DNA from: Pseudomonadota bacterium | Lineage (GTDB): Bacteria; Pseudomonadota; Alphaproteobacteria; SHVZ01 | Direction: 5' to 3' | DNA: 64,000 bases | Assembly (NCBI GenBank): GCA_016195085.1 | Contig: JACQAG010000039.1 | Location: 1-64,000, forward strand | Shown: positions 7,654-16,198 of the stretch, in pieces | Layout: each line of letters begins with the position of its first letter | How positions within the stretch are numbered: position 1 is the stretch's first letter | The notes under the pieces: model-generated | What the model saw: only the letters and a program-made list of their open reading frames with translations | Database searches by the model: none | What the model was told of the DNA's origin: nothing | Program-made: the position numbers and the translations under genes

Positions 7654-8127
7654 ATGCCTGATGCCCCCACCCCGGCCCTCCCCCACGCTTCGCGCGGGGG
7701 AGGGTGTCGAAGTCTCGGCCTCCTGCCCCCTCCCCCGCCTCAGAGCGGGGGAGGGCCGGGGTGGGGGCATGTCGGCGCCATCGCGCTCGCGTGTCTGGTA
7801 CTGCTCCCTCGCGCTTCGGCGGCGGCGGAGGCGGCGGCGGTGCTGCAGGGGTTGGACAAGGTGACGGCGCGGGTCTCCACCTTCGAGGCGCCGATCGGGC
7901 GGATGGTCAAGTTCGGGACCCTCGAGATCACGGTCCGCACCTGCCGCAAGCGGCCGCCCGAGGAGCCGCCGGAGAGTGCGGCCTTCCTCGACATCGCCGA
8001 GCGACCCCCGGGCGAGAACCCGGTCATGCGCTTCACCGGCTGGATGTTCGCCTCCAGCCCCGGCCTCAACGGACTCGAGCACCCCGTCTACGACGTCTGG
8101 GTGCTGGACTGCCGCCCCGCGTCCTGA
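7654..8127 (+). CDS. DUF2155 domain-containing protein, 5' end overlapped by a dispersed repeat
   Basis: 157 residues from ATG 7654. The DUF2155 domain occupies the last 105 or so residues (VLQGLDKVTARVSTFEAPIG, then LEITVRTCRKRPP, then FTGWMFASSPGLNGLEHPVYD and VWVLDC). The family is a periplasmic protein of unknown function found next to aat/accBC in alphaproteobacteria. A secretion-signal core (AIALACLVLLPRASAAAEA) is visible, but no start codon lies just before it: the upstream codons (residues 3-38) are read through a family-A repeat. Either translation begins at 7654 and adds a proline/glycine-rich leader, or it begins at a rare codon near the signal core. The 3' end overlaps the convergent aat gene by 40 bases. 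Confidence 0.78.
   Translation: MPDAPTPALPHASRGGGCRSLGLLPPPPPQSGGGPGWGHVGAIALACLVLLPRASAAAEAAAVLQGLDKVTARVSTFEAPIGRMVKFGTLEITVRTCRKRPPEEPPESAAFLDIAERPPGENPVMRFTGWMFASSPGLNGLEHPVYDVWVLDCRPAS
7663..7769. repeat. Dispersed palindromic repeat, family A, copy 2
   Basis: GCCCCCACCCCGGCCCTCCC at the left and GGGCCGGGGTGGGGGC at the right enclose two hairpins built on CCCTCCCCC/GGGGGAGGG. This copy lies inside the DUF2155 reading frame rather than between genes. Confidence 0.88.
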
Positions 8128-8759
8128 ATCATCTTGTCGACCCAGGGCCAGTCATCGGCCTCGGTGGGAAACACCGCGGGGATGGCGAGCGCCCCCGCCA
8201 GCCGGCGGCGATATTCGGCGCGGCCGATCTCGAAGGCCCCGAAGCGCTCGAGATGCCGGGTCACGAACTGGCTGTCCAACAAGACGAAGCCGCCATGGCG
8301 CAGGCGGGCCACCAGATGCGCCAGCGCCACCTTGCTCGCATCCGCCACCCGGCTGAACATGCTCTCGCCGAAAAAGGCGCCGCCGAGCGCCACGCCATAG
8401 AGACCGCCGACGAGCTCGCCCTCGAGCCAGGCCTCCAGCGAGTGCGCATTGCCTTGCTCGAAGAGGGCGGTGTAGAGGCGAACGATCTCGGCATTGATCC
8501 AGGTATCGGGCCGCTCCGGCGTCGGCTCGGCGCAGCCTTCGAGCACGGAGGCGAAATTCGTGTCGCAGCGGACCTCGAATTGGCGGCGCTTCAAGGTCTT
8601 CTTCAGGCTCTTCGCGAGGTGGAAGCGGTCCAAGGGCAAGATGCCGCGCCGGTCCGGCTCGATGAACACCAGATTGGGATCATCGCGCCGCTCGGCCATC
8701 GGGAACACGCCCACGGCATAACCCTGCAGCAGCAGCTCCGGCGTCAAGTCGCTGGTCAT
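8088..8759 (-). CDS. aat: Leucyl/phenylalanyl-tRNA-protein transferase
   Basis: 223 residues, the usual length. It moves Leu or Phe from its tRNA to the N-terminus of proteins that begin with Arg or Lys, making N-end-rule substrates for ClpS-ClpAP. Motifs typical of Aat: LLQGYAVGVFPMAE (9-22), FIEPDRRGILPLDRFH (32-47), TWINAEIVRLYTALFEQGNAHSLE (85-108) and LVGGLYGVALGGAFFGESMFS. The adaptor and unfoldase for this pathway (clpS, clpA) are also in the window at 60-63 kb. It overlaps the convergent DUF2155 gene by 40 bases. Confidence 0.96.
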   Translation of the reverse strand: MTSDLTPELLLQGYAVGVFPMAERRDDPNLVFIEPDRRGILPLDRFHLAKSLKKTLKRRQFEVRCDTNFASVLEGCAEPTPERPDTWINAEIVRLYTALFEQGNAHSLEAWLEGELVGGLYGVALGGAFFGESMFSRVADASKVALAHLVARLRHGGFVLLDSQFVTRHLERFGAFEIGRAEYRRRLAGALAIPAVFPTEADDWPWVDKMIQDAGRQSSTQTS

Positions 8760-8781
8760 CCGGCCAGCGATCCGAAAGGGC

Positions 8782-8879
8782 TCACCACGGAGGCACGGAG
8801 AACACGGAGAGGAATCCGACGGCCGCGCAAGGCGCGGCTACGATTCTCATCTCCGCGATCTCCGTGTCTCCGTGGTGAA
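8782..8879. repeat. Dispersed palindromic repeat, family B, copy 1
   Basis: An imperfect inverted repeat: TCACCACGGAGGCACGGAGA on the left and TCTCCGTGTCTCCGTGGTGA on the right, about 100 bases long, between aat and accC. Other copies are at 18567 and 27672. Confidence 0.88.
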
Positions 8880-8896
8880 TTCATCCTCGATGAATT

Positions 8897-10249
8897 CTAC
8901 GCGCCCTTGGCGGTTCCGGCGACGAAGCTTTCGAGCCAGTGGATGTCGTAGGCGCCGTCGATGAAGCGCTGGTCGGCGAGCACGCGCACATGCAAGGGAA
9001 TGGTGGTGTCGATGCCGCCGATCACATACTCGCCGAGCGCGCGCTTCAGGCGCATGAGACACTCGTTGCGCCCCGCCCCGTGCACGATCAGCTTCGCCAC
9101 CAGGCTGTCGTAGTGCGGCGGCACCCGGTATCCCGGATAGAGCGGGGAGTCGATGCGCACGCCCAAGCCGCCCGGCGCGTGGTAGTCGGTGATGGTTCCG
9201 GGCGAAGGGCGGAAGCTCTCGGGATGCTCGGCATTGATGCGGCACTCGATGGCGTGGCCCTGGAAGCGGATGTCGGACTGGCCAAAGCCGAGCTTGGCGC
9301 CGCTCGCCACCCGGATCTGCTCGCGCACGAGATCGATGCCGGTGATCATTTCGGTGACCGGGTGCTCGACCTGGAGACGGGTGTTCATCTCGATGAAGTA
9401 GAACTGGCCGTCCTCGAACAGGAATTCCAAGGTGCCCACACCGCTATAGCCCAAGCGCCGCATGGCCTCGACCGCGCCGGTGCCGAGCTTGCCCCGCTGG
9501 TCGGCGTTCAAGGCCGGCGACGGCGCCTCCTCCAGGAGCTTTTGATGCCGGCGCTGGATCGAGCAGTCGCGCTCGCCCAGATGCACCACCCCGCCCTGCC
9601 CGTCGGCCAGGATCTGCACCTCGATATGGCGCGGATGGGCGAGATATTTCTCCAGATAGACGGCATCGTTGCCGAAGCCGGCCTTGGCTTCGCTCTTCGC
9701 CAGGCGCAAGGCATCGGAGAGCTCCGCCTCGCCGGCGGCCACCTTCATGCCGCGGCCGCCACCGCCGGCGGTGGCCTTGACGATCACCGGATAGCCGATG
9801 TCGCCGGCGAGGCGCTTGGCGACACCGTCATCGGTGATGGCTCCTTCCGAGCCCGGCACGCAAGGCACGCCGAGATCCAGCATGGCGCGCTTGGCGGTGA
9901 TCTTGTCGCCCATGAGACGAATGTGCTCCGGGCTCGGGCCGATGAAGGTGAAGCCGTGTTCCTTCACCATCTGCGCGAAGGCGGCGTTCTCGGCCAAGAA
10001 GCCGACGCCGGGATGGATCGCATCGGAATTGGTGATGGTGGCCGCCGACAGGATCGCCGGAATGTTGAGATAGGAGTCGCGCGCCGGCGCCGGGCCGATG
10101 CAGACACTCTCATCGGCCAGGCGCACATGCATGGCATTGGCGTCCGCGGTCGAATGCACCGCCACGGTCTGGATGCCCATCTCGCGCGCCGCGCGGTGGA
10201 TGCGCAGCGCGATCTCGCCCCGGTTCGCGATCAAGATCTTTTCGAACAT
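8897..10249 (-). CDS. accC: Biotin carboxylase subunit of acetyl-CoA carboxylase
   Basis: 450 residues. It carboxylates the biotin on AccB using ATP and bicarbonate, the first half of malonyl-CoA formation. Features: N-terminal MFEKILIANRGEIALRIHRA, the ATP-grasp glycine loop KATAGGGGRGMKV, ATP-grasp residues in FIEMNTRLQVEHPVTEMITG, and a C-terminal biotin carboxylase domain. ATG 10249 is preferred over TTG 10255. It follows accB on the same strand, but 173 bases separate them and a family-C repeat sits in the gap, longer than in most accBC operons. The C-terminal tail runs up to a family-B repeat. Confidence 0.96.
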   Translation of the reverse strand: MFEKILIANRGEIALRIHRAAREMGIQTVAVHSTADANAMHVRLADESVCIGPAPARDSYLNIPAILSAATITNSDAIHPGVGFLAENAAFAQMVKEHGFTFIGPSPEHIRLMGDKITAKRAMLDLGVPCVPGSEGAITDDGVAKRLAGDIGYPVIVKATAGGGGRGMKVAAGEAELSDALRLAKSEAKAGFGNDAVYLEKYLAHPRHIEVQILADGQGGVVHLGERDCSIQRRHQKLLEEAPSPALNADQRGKLGTGAVEAMRRLGYSGVGTLEFLFEDGQFYFIEMNTRLQVEHPVTEMITGIDLVREQIRVASGAKLGFGQSDIRFQGHAIECRINAEHPESFRPSPGTITDYHAPGGLGVRIDSPLYPGYRVPPHYDSLVAKLIVHGAGRNECLMRLKRALGEYVIGGIDTTIPLHVRVLADQRFIDGAYDIHWLESFVAGTAKGA

Positions 10250-10310
10250 GGGCAATGAGTGCTCGCGGCAAACGCTAAGGTGCGGACCCGACCGCTCGCT
10301 TCCCTCTTGC

Positions 10311-10387
10311 CGTCATGCCCGGACTTGATCCGGGCATCCATCGCAGTCCGACACGATGGATTGCCGGGTCAAGCCCGGCAATGACGA
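10311..10387. repeat. Dispersed palindromic repeat, family C, copy 1
   Basis: Two adjacent hairpins (GCCCGGACTTGATCCGGGC and TGCCGGGTCAAGCCCGGCA) inside outer arms CGTCATG.../...AATGACGA. It lies between accB and accC. A second copy, with the order of arms preserved, is at 18488. Confidence 0.87.
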
Positions 10388-10422
10388 CTAAAGAGTGAAA
10401 GGTGAGCAGGTGCACCACGACG

Positions 10423-10872
10423 CTAATCGATGACCATCAACAGCTCGCCGAACTCGACCGGCTGACCGTTGCCGACGGCGATGCGCTGGATGGTGCCGGC
10501 GCGGGGGGCGGGAATCGGGTTCATGACCTTCATCGCCTCCACGATCAGCACGGTCTGGCCTTGACGGACCTTGTCGCCCTCCTTGACGAAGGGTGCCGAG
10601 CCGGGCTCGGCCGAGGCATAGACGGTGCCGACCATGGGCGAGAGCAAGGCACCGGGATGATCGGAGCCGAGCTCCTCCGGCTGGGATAGGGACGCCACGC
10701 TCGGGACGGGATTGGCGATGATGGCGGCGGGGGCGACATGCGCCACCGGGGCCGGCGCCTTCGCCACCCTTAGGCTCCAGTCCTTGGCCGCATATTCGAT
10801 TTCGGTGAGGCCGGTCTCCTCCAGGAGCTGCGCCATGCGGCGCACCAGCGCCTCGTCGATCTCGCGGGTCAT
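10423..10872 (-). CDS. accB: Biotin carboxyl carrier protein of acetyl-CoA carboxylase
   Basis: 149 residues. The C-terminal biotinyl domain (about 74-149) has the lipoyl/biotinyl fold and EAMKVMN with the biotinylated lysine at K115. An N-terminal segment (1-40) and an Ala/Pro-rich linker precede it, as in bacterial BCCP. The start ATG (10872) overlaps the TGA of the upstream aroQ by one base (TGATG), so the two are translationally coupled. accC follows downstream. The aroQ-accB-accC order is common in proteobacteria. Confidence 0.95.
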   Translation of the reverse strand: MTREIDEALVRRMAQLLEETGLTEIEYAAKDWSLRVAKAPAPVAHVAPAAIIANPVPSVASLSQPEELGSDHPGALLSPMVGTVYASAEPGSAPFVKEGDKVRQGQTVLIVEAMKVMNPIPAPRAGTIQRIAVGNGQPVEFGELLMVID

Positions 10873-11333
10873 CAGCCGCGCCCGTTCGCGGTCTGGAGCA
10901 GCCGTTGAACCGCGTCCAGGGCCAAGAGGTAGCCATGACCGCCGAAGCCGCAGATGACGCCCTTCGCCACCAGGGAGATGTAGGAATGGTGGCGAAACGG
11001 CTCGCGCAGAAAGATGTTGGACAAATGCACCTCGATGACCGGCAGCTCGGTGAGCTTGAGCGCATCCAGAAGGGCGACCGAGGTGTGGGTGTAGGCGCCG
11101 GCATTGAGGATGATGCCGTCGGCGCCGCCACGACCTTCCTGCACCCAAGTCACCAGCTCGCCCTCGAGATTCGATTGGCGAAAGTCGATGGTGAGACCCA
11201 GCTTGTGCGCGTGCTCGCGGCAGGCTTCCTCGATGTCGCCCAGGGTCTCGCGTCCATAGATGTCCGGCTCGCGCATGCCCAACATGTTGAGGTTGGGGCC
11301 GTTGAGCACGAGGATCGTGGGGGTCTCGGCCAA
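10872..11333 (-). CDS. aroQ: Type II 3-dehydroquinate dehydratase
   Basis: 153 residues, standard length for the dodecameric type II enzyme, third step of the shikimate pathway. The N-terminal strand [21 protein letters not shown] supplies the Asn and the catalytic Tyr of the flexible loop (Y26 region). [18 protein letters not shown] (about 77-94) and [20 protein letters not shown] (about 99-118), with its conserved His and Arg, complete the active site. It is the first gene of the aroQ-accB(-accC) group and stops one base into the accB start. Confidence 0.96.
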   Translation of the reverse strand: MAETPTILVLNGPNLNMLGMREPDIYGRETLGDIEEACREHAHKLGLTIDFRQSNLEGELVTWVQEGRGGADGIILNAGAYTHTSVALLDALKLTELPVIEVHLSNIFLREPFRHHSYISLVAKGVICGFGGHGYLLALDAVQRLLQTANGRG

Positions 11334-11476
11334 GGTCTGTCATCGCCGCCGGTTGATGGCCTCGGCCTTATACCATGATCGGCCTATGGTGCAACGCAAC
11401 AGAGCAGTCGGCCACGGCACGGACTTGCTGCGCCGGCCCGATTTCGCCGATGCTGTGATTCAAAGCAGGAGCCACG

Positions 11477-12745
11477 TTGATTGCCATGGACGACGCCCGC
11501 CCCGAGACCCCACCCACCCGCGAATCCCTGGAGCGCCTCGACCGCGCCGATCCCTTGGGCGGCATCCGCGATCGCTTCTATCTGCCGGCGGGGGTGATCT
11601 ACCTCGACGGCAATTCGCTGGGGGCCTTGCCGAAGACGGCTCCGGTCCGTGTCGCCCAGGTGGTCGAGGAGGAATGGGGCCGGCACTTGATCGGCGGCTG
11701 GCGCCGGGATGGCTGGATGGATTATCCCGAGCGTCTGGGCAACAAGATCGCGCACCTCATCGGCGCCGGTGCGGGCGAGGTGATCACCGTCGACACCACC
11801 TCGGTCAATCTCTTCAAGCTGATCGCCGCGGCGCTGACCTTGCGGCCGACGCGCAAGACCGTGCTGTCGGACACCGGCAACTTCCCCTCCGATGTCTACA
11901 TGGCGCAAGGCCTGATCGAGCTCCTCGGGGCCAAGCATCGCCTGAAGCTGGTGGAGGAGGACCAAATCGAGGCGGCGATCGACGGCGACACCGCCTTGGT
12001 CATGGTGACCCATGTCAACTACAAGAGCGGCCGCGTGCACGACATGGCGGCGATCACGCGCGCCGCGCAAGCCAAGGGCGCGCTCATGCTCTGGGATCTC
12101 TGCCACTCGGCAGGCGCGGTGCCGGTCAACCTGACGCGCGCCGGCGCCGACCTCGCCGTCGGCTGCGGCTACAAATTCCTGAATGGCGGCCCTGGCGCCC
12201 CCGCCTTCCTCTACGTGGCCCAGCGCCACCACGACCGCACCCGCCAGCCCCTGACCGGATGGCTCGGCCATGCCGATCCCTTCGCCTTCGACTTGGCCTA
12301 CCGGCCGGCGCCCGGCATCCTCCACTACAAATGCAGCACGCCGCCGATCGTGGCCCTGGCGGCCCTCGAATGCGGCGTCGACATCATGCTGGAGGCGGGG
12401 ATGGATCGGCTCCGCCAGAAGTCGATGGCGCTCGGCGACCTCTTCATCCGGCTCATGGACACGCGGCTTGCAGACCGCGGCTTCCGTCCGGCCTGTCCAC
12501 GGAACGCCGAAGCGCGCGGCAGCCAGGTCTCCTTCCACCATGATGCGGGCTACGCGATCATGCAGGCCTTGATCGAGCGGGGCGTGGTCGGCGACTTCCG
12601 CGCCCCGGACATCATGCGCTTCGGGCTCACCCCCGCCTACACGCGCCATGTCGACATCTGGAATGCGGTCGAGATCCTGGCCCGGATCATGGACACCAAG
12701 GCCTATGACCGGCCGGAATGGCGGGAGCCGAGCGGGGTGACGTGA
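11477..12745 (+). CDS. kynU: Kynureninase
   Basis: 422 residues, a PLP-dependent fold-type I enzyme that cleaves kynurenine to anthranilate and alanine in tryptophan breakdown. Family segments: IYLDGNSLGALPK (about 36-48), ERLGNKIAHLIGAGAGEV, DTGNFPSDVYMAQGL, and the PLP-lysine segment VGCGYKFLNGGPGAPAF near residues 230-246, plus a STPPIVALAALE stretch. The TTG at 11477 has AGGAG five bases upstream; an ATG at 11486 is the alternative and would lose three residues. It is divergent from aroQ and convergent with the serine hydrolase at 12777. The other kynurenine genes (kynA, kynB) are not in the window. Confidence 0.93.
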   Translation: MIAMDDARPETPPTRESLERLDRADPLGGIRDRFYLPAGVIYLDGNSLGALPKTAPVRVAQVVEEEWGRHLIGGWRRDGWMDYPERLGNKIAHLIGAGAGEVITVDTTSVNLFKLIAAALTLRPTRKTVLSDTGNFPSDVYMAQGLIELLGAKHRLKLVEEDQIEAAIDGDTALVMVTHVNYKSGRVHDMAAITRAAQAKGALMLWDLCHSAGAVPVNLTRAGADLAVGCGYKFLNGGPGAPAFLYVAQRHHDRTRQPLTGWLGHADPFAFDLAYRPAPGILHYKCSTPPIVALAALECGVDIMLEAGMDRLRQKSMALGDLFIRLMDTRLADRGFRPACPRNAEARGSQVSFHHDAGYAIMQALIERGVVGDFRAPDIMRFGLTPAYTRHVDIWNAVEILARIMDTKAYDRPEWREPSGVT

Positions 12746-12776
12746 GCGGGGTGCAGCGTCCGGCGACCCGCCTGAG

Positions 12777-13907
12777 CTAACGTTCCGCGTCGACCGCCGA
12801 CAGCACATAGTCGTTGAAGACCGTCCGCGGGACGAGGCCTGACAAGCGGTCGTTTCCATAGTAGAGACCCGCCGTGACGACGACGACGAGGTCGAGCTTC
12901 GGAACGATGAAGATGCGCTGTCCGCCCTGGCCCAAGGCTCCCACCCAATCGATCAACCGACCGGATGCGAGCGAGCGGCCCAGCCAGAACTGATAGCCAT
13001 ACGCCTCGCCGGAGCTCGTCTTTATCTGCGGTGCCGTGGCAGCATCGATCCACGCCTCCGACACCACCTGCTTGCCATTCCAGCGGCCGTGGTCGAGCAC
13101 AAGCTGGCCGATCTTGGCCATGTCCCGCGGGCGCATCCAAAAGCAGCACCAGTCTTTTGGATCGCCGTTCGGGAGGATCGTCCAGGCCACATCTGAGATG
13201 CCCAGCGGGTCTAAAAGCAGCGATGCCGCCAGCGCATCGAAGCGCTTGCCGGTCACACGCTGCAGGACGGCACCGATCAAGGCCGTTCCTCCACCGCTGT
13301 AGTTCCAGACCGTTCCTGCCGGGTGGACTACGGGCTGTCCGAGCACGTAGCGGTATGGAGCGAGGGAACGATTGAGTTCGTTCTCATTCGTGAATGGCGC
13401 CTCCTCGCTCCAGTAGAGGCCCATGGACATCGTCAGCAGATGCCGCATGGTGATGCGGTCCTTTTCCGGAGTGCGGAGATCGGCATAGTCCGGGAAGAAG
13501 GAAAGCACGGATTGATCCACATCGGAGATGAGGCCGCGGTCGATGGCAACGCCCATCACCAAGGAGGTGACGCTCTTGGTCATCGAGCGCAAATCGTGGG
13601 TGGTGGCCACATTGAAATCGACGATGCCCGGACCATTCCGACCCTTCAGGTCATAAGCAGCAAAGTAGTGTTCAAAGGCGAGCTTGCCGTGGCGCACCAC
13701 GACGACGCCGTGCAGATTGGCCTCTTTCCATTCGTCAAACCTCGTCACCAGCGCGCAGAGCTTGCCGCCGTCCAGCCCGACGCTCTCCGGAGTCGCCACC
13801 TGCCACTGATCATCGCTCGCGACCGGCGGTGCGCACACCGTCTCAGCGCGCGTCTCATGGACGGCGAAGCCGAGGCCGAGGAGCAAGACGAGAACGAATG
13901 CGCGCAT
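12777..13907 (-). CDS. Secreted serine hydrolase of the beta-lactamase/esterase class C family (paralog 1)
   Basis: 376 residues. An N-terminal signal peptide (MRAFVLVLLLGLGFAVHETRA) precedes a beta-lactamase (class C)/EstB-like domain. The nucleophile motif S-x-x-K is in LRSMTKSVTSLVMG (S107-M-T-K110 region), and WNYSGGG supplies the tyrosine of the Y-x-N-like motif. C-terminal GALGQGGQRIFIVP stands where the H/K-x-G motif falls. Such proteins act as esterases or peptidases, seldom as true beta-lactamases. The start at 13907 has AGAAGGAG upstream; codons above it are not conserved in character. It is the divergent sister of the gene at 14044, with which it shares long near-identical stretches. 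Confidence 0.85.
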   Translation of the reverse strand: MRAFVLVLLLGLGFAVHETRAETVCAPPVASDDQWQVATPESVGLDGGKLCALVTRFDEWKEANLHGVVVVRHGKLAFEHYFAAYDLKGRNGPGIVDFNVATTHDLRSMTKSVTSLVMGVAIDRGLISDVDQSVLSFFPDYADLRTPEKDRITMRHLLTMSMGLYWSEEAPFTNENELNRSLAPYRYVLGQPVVHPAGTVWNYSGGGTALIGAVLQRVTGKRFDALAASLLLDPLGISDVAWTILPNGDPKDWCCFWMRPRDMAKIGQLVLDHGRWNGKQVVSEAWIDAATAPQIKTSSGEAYGYQFWLGRSLASGRLIDWVGALGQGGQRIFIVPKLDLVVVVTAGLYYGNDRLSGLVPRTVFNDYVLSAVDAER

Positions 13908-14043
13908 GGCCACTCCTTCTGTACGGAGCGCGCGGAAGCCCACGGCAGGATTGTAGCGAGGATCATCAACAACCGCCAATTGCATCCTCGCGGGTGCTGC
14001 CTATACTTGCGCGGTGCCGCGTTCCCAGCTGGAGGTGACGAAC

Positions 14044-15207
14044 ATGAAAACGTCGGCTGGCGCACTGAGGTATAAAAGGACGGCGAAGCACCCCACGCTT
14101 GCGGTCGTCATTGTCGCCATCTCCCTCCTGTCGCTCTCTGTACCTGCCAAGGCCGACTGCAACCCACCGCAGGAAGGCCTGGATTGGCCGATAGCAACGC
14201 CGGAGAGCGTCGGGCTCAACCGGACGACGCTGTGCGCACTGGTGGACAAATTCGATGCGTGGACCACTTCCGAGCTGCACTCGGTTCTTGTCGTGCGGCA
14301 TGGCAAGCTCGTCTTCGAGCATTATTTCACCGCAACCTTCCAAGACCAGCGCATCCAATACGACGCCGAGCGCAAGAACGACATGCGCTCCATCACCAAG
14401 AGTGTGACATCTCTCTTGCTCGGTGCTGCGATTGACCGCGGTTGGGTCGCAAGCATCGATCTGCCGGTGTTGTCCTTTTTTCCGGAATACGCCGATCTCG
14501 CCACCCCGGAAAAGGAGCGCATCACCATTCGACATCTGCTGATGATGGCTCATGGATTGGAGTGGGACGAAAGGCGCCCATACTCGGATCCTACCAACAG
14601 CGAGATTGTGATGGGGCGTTCGCCCGACCCATATCGCTACGCACTGGAGCAGCCAGTCGCCAAACCGCCGGGAACGGTCTTCAACTACAGTGCAGCATCT
14701 TCCGCTCTGATCGCGGGCATGCTGCGCAAGCAGACCAATCGACCCCTCGATGCTCTCGCCCGGATCCTGCTTCTCGATCCTCTGGGGATCGCGAGTGTCG
14801 AGTGGTATCGGTACAGCAATGGCCATCCCGCCGCCTCATACGGCCTGATAATGCGTCCGCGCGACCTCGCGAAGATCGGCCAGCTCGTGCTCGGGCGCGG
14901 CCTATGGAACGGCACGCAGATCGTGTCATCGGCATGGATCGATGCGGCTACGGCCCCGCAGATCCAGGTGAACGCGTTTGGCACCCCGCAATACGGCTAT
15001 CAATTCTGGTTGGGCTACTCCGTCTCCTCGGACGGGAAGCGCAAGGTGGACTGGAGCGCCGGCTTGGGGCTTGGCGGACAGCGCGTCAACATCATGCCGT
15101 CCCTCGATCTCGTCGTGGTCATAACCGCCGGCCTCTACACGAGCTCCCTGCAGTCCACCGTACCGACCATCATCCTCAGCAACTACGTGCTTCCGGCGGT
15201 CGAGTGA
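14044..15207 (+). CDS. Secreted serine hydrolase of the beta-lactamase/esterase class C family (paralog 2)
   Basis: 387 residues. It has a signal peptide after a basic N-terminus (hydrophobic core TLAVVIVAISLLSLSVPAKA). The S-x-x-K motif is in MRSITKSVTSLLLG, the tyrosine in FNYSAASSALI, and GLGLGGQRVNIMPSLDLVVVI closes the domain. ATG 14044 is preceded by GGAGG at a good distance. It shares ATPESVGL, LCALV, VVRHGKL and the whole domain order with the divergent gene at 12777, so the two arose by duplication in inverted orientation. The dienelactone-hydrolase-like gene follows after 23 bases and may be co-transcribed. The substrate is unknown. Confidence 0.85.
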   Translation: MKTSAGALRYKRTAKHPTLAVVIVAISLLSLSVPAKADCNPPQEGLDWPIATPESVGLNRTTLCALVDKFDAWTTSELHSVLVVRHGKLVFEHYFTATFQDQRIQYDAERKNDMRSITKSVTSLLLGAAIDRGWVASIDLPVLSFFPEYADLATPEKERITIRHLLMMAHGLEWDERRPYSDPTNSEIVMGRSPDPYRYALEQPVAKPPGTVFNYSAASSALIAGMLRKQTNRPLDALARILLLDPLGIASVEWYRYSNGHPAASYGLIMRPRDLAKIGQLVLGRGLWNGTQIVSSAWIDAATAPQIQVNAFGTPQYGYQFWLGYSVSSDGKRKVDWSAGLGLGGQRVNIMPSLDLVVVITAGLYTSSLQSTVPTIILSNYVLPAVE

Positions 15208-15230
15208 TGCGCTGATTTAGGAGATTTGCG

Positions 15231-16043
15231 ATGGGCGTGCGCATGGAAACTCGATTCCTTCGGACATTCGCGCTCCTTGGCGCTCTTGGTGCGGTCGCCA
15301 TCGCGGCGGTGCTATCGGCGTCTGCAGCAGCGGCGGGTGAGCTCGTCCACTTTGACTTGGATTGGAAACAGCCGAGCCAGTGCGAGCGTCTGGGCTACCT
15401 GGCGCGGCCTCAGGGCGCCGGGACCCACCCGGCGATCATCGTGCTGCATGGCAGCTCGGGCTTCGCCCCGGAGACGGTGCTCTGGGCCGAGCGGTTGGCG
15501 TCTTGGGGCTATGTCGGCCTTGCGATCGACAGCTCCGAGGAGACCTGGGGCAGGGATTGCGGTCGGGGCCAGTTCCGCCAGACCTTCGATGCATTGGCCG
15601 CGCGACGATTCCTGATCGAGCAGCCCTATGTCAGCGCCGGACGCATCGGGGTCATCGGGTTCTCCATGGGCGCCGGTTCGGGGCTGGCTCTAATGGAGCG
15701 CCGCTTGACTGACCAATCCATGCAGGCGGTCGTCGCGGTCTCACCCCCCTGTGCAGGCCGCGCCGGCATCGTGCGCGGGCCGACCTTGATCCTGATCGGG
15801 GAGCTGGATGAGCTGACGCCGGCTGCGGCCTGCCGCGACATGATGGCGCGGCGCAATGACGAGGGCGCCGAGCTGCGTCTCCTGGTCTATCCCGAGGCCC
15901 ACCACGGGTTCACGGCCCCGTCCCTCAAGCCCGGACGACGGTGGGGCAATGGCTGGATCGAATACAACGAGGCTGCGGCGAATGCCGCGATCGAGGAGAC
16001 GCGCCGCTTCCTGCAGGCGACGCTTTCCGAGGCGGCCCACTAG
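15231..16043 (+). CDS. Secreted dienelactone-hydrolase-like alpha/beta hydrolase
   Basis: 270 residues. A signal peptide (about 1-33, ending ASAAAAGE) is followed by an alpha/beta hydrolase of the dienelactone hydrolase family. The nucleophile elbow is GVIGFSMGAGSG, with Ser in place of the Cys of classic dienelactone hydrolase. The acid is probably the Asp of LIGELDELTP and the base the His of PEAHHGF. AGGAG lies ten bases before ATG 15231. It probably shares a transcript with the serine hydrolase upstream; together they look like exported esterases or peptidases. The substrate cannot be read from the sequence. Confidence 0.85.
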   Translation: MGVRMETRFLRTFALLGALGAVAIAAVLSASAAAAGELVHFDLDWKQPSQCERLGYLARPQGAGTHPAIIVLHGSSGFAPETVLWAERLASWGYVGLAIDSSEETWGRDCGRGQFRQTFDALAARRFLIEQPYVSAGRIGVIGFSMGAGSGLALMERRLTDQSMQAVVAVSPPCAGRAGIVRGPTLILIGELDELTPAAACRDMMARRNDEGAELRLLVYPEAHHGFTAPSLKPGRRWGNGWIEYNEAAANAAIEETRRFLQATLSEAAH

Positions 16044-16081
16044 GTCAAGCGCCGGCGTTTCTCAGGCTGCAGCCGCCGAAT

Positions 16082-16187
16082 GCCCCCACCCCGTCCCTCC
16101 CCCACGCTGACGCATGGGGGAGGGAGTTTTAAGACGCAGGTTTATCGCCCTCCCGCACGCATGTGGGGGAGGGACGGGGTGGGGGCG
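16082..16187. repeat. Dispersed palindromic repeat, family A, copy 3
   Basis: GCCCCCACCCCGTCCCTCCC at the left and GGGACGGGGTGGGGGCG at the right; inside are two CCCTCCC.../...GGGAGGG hairpins. It lies between the convergent hydrolase and exoD-like genes, where it might also serve as a bidirectional transcript end. Confidence 0.88.
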
Positions 16188-16198
16188 TCAAACGGTGA

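Noticed and set aside
12777-15207. Antibiotic-resistance beta-lactamases
   Set aside because: The S-x-x-K fold is shared by esterases and peptidases; the sequences lack the features of true class C beta-lactamases and are not near resistance or mobile genes.
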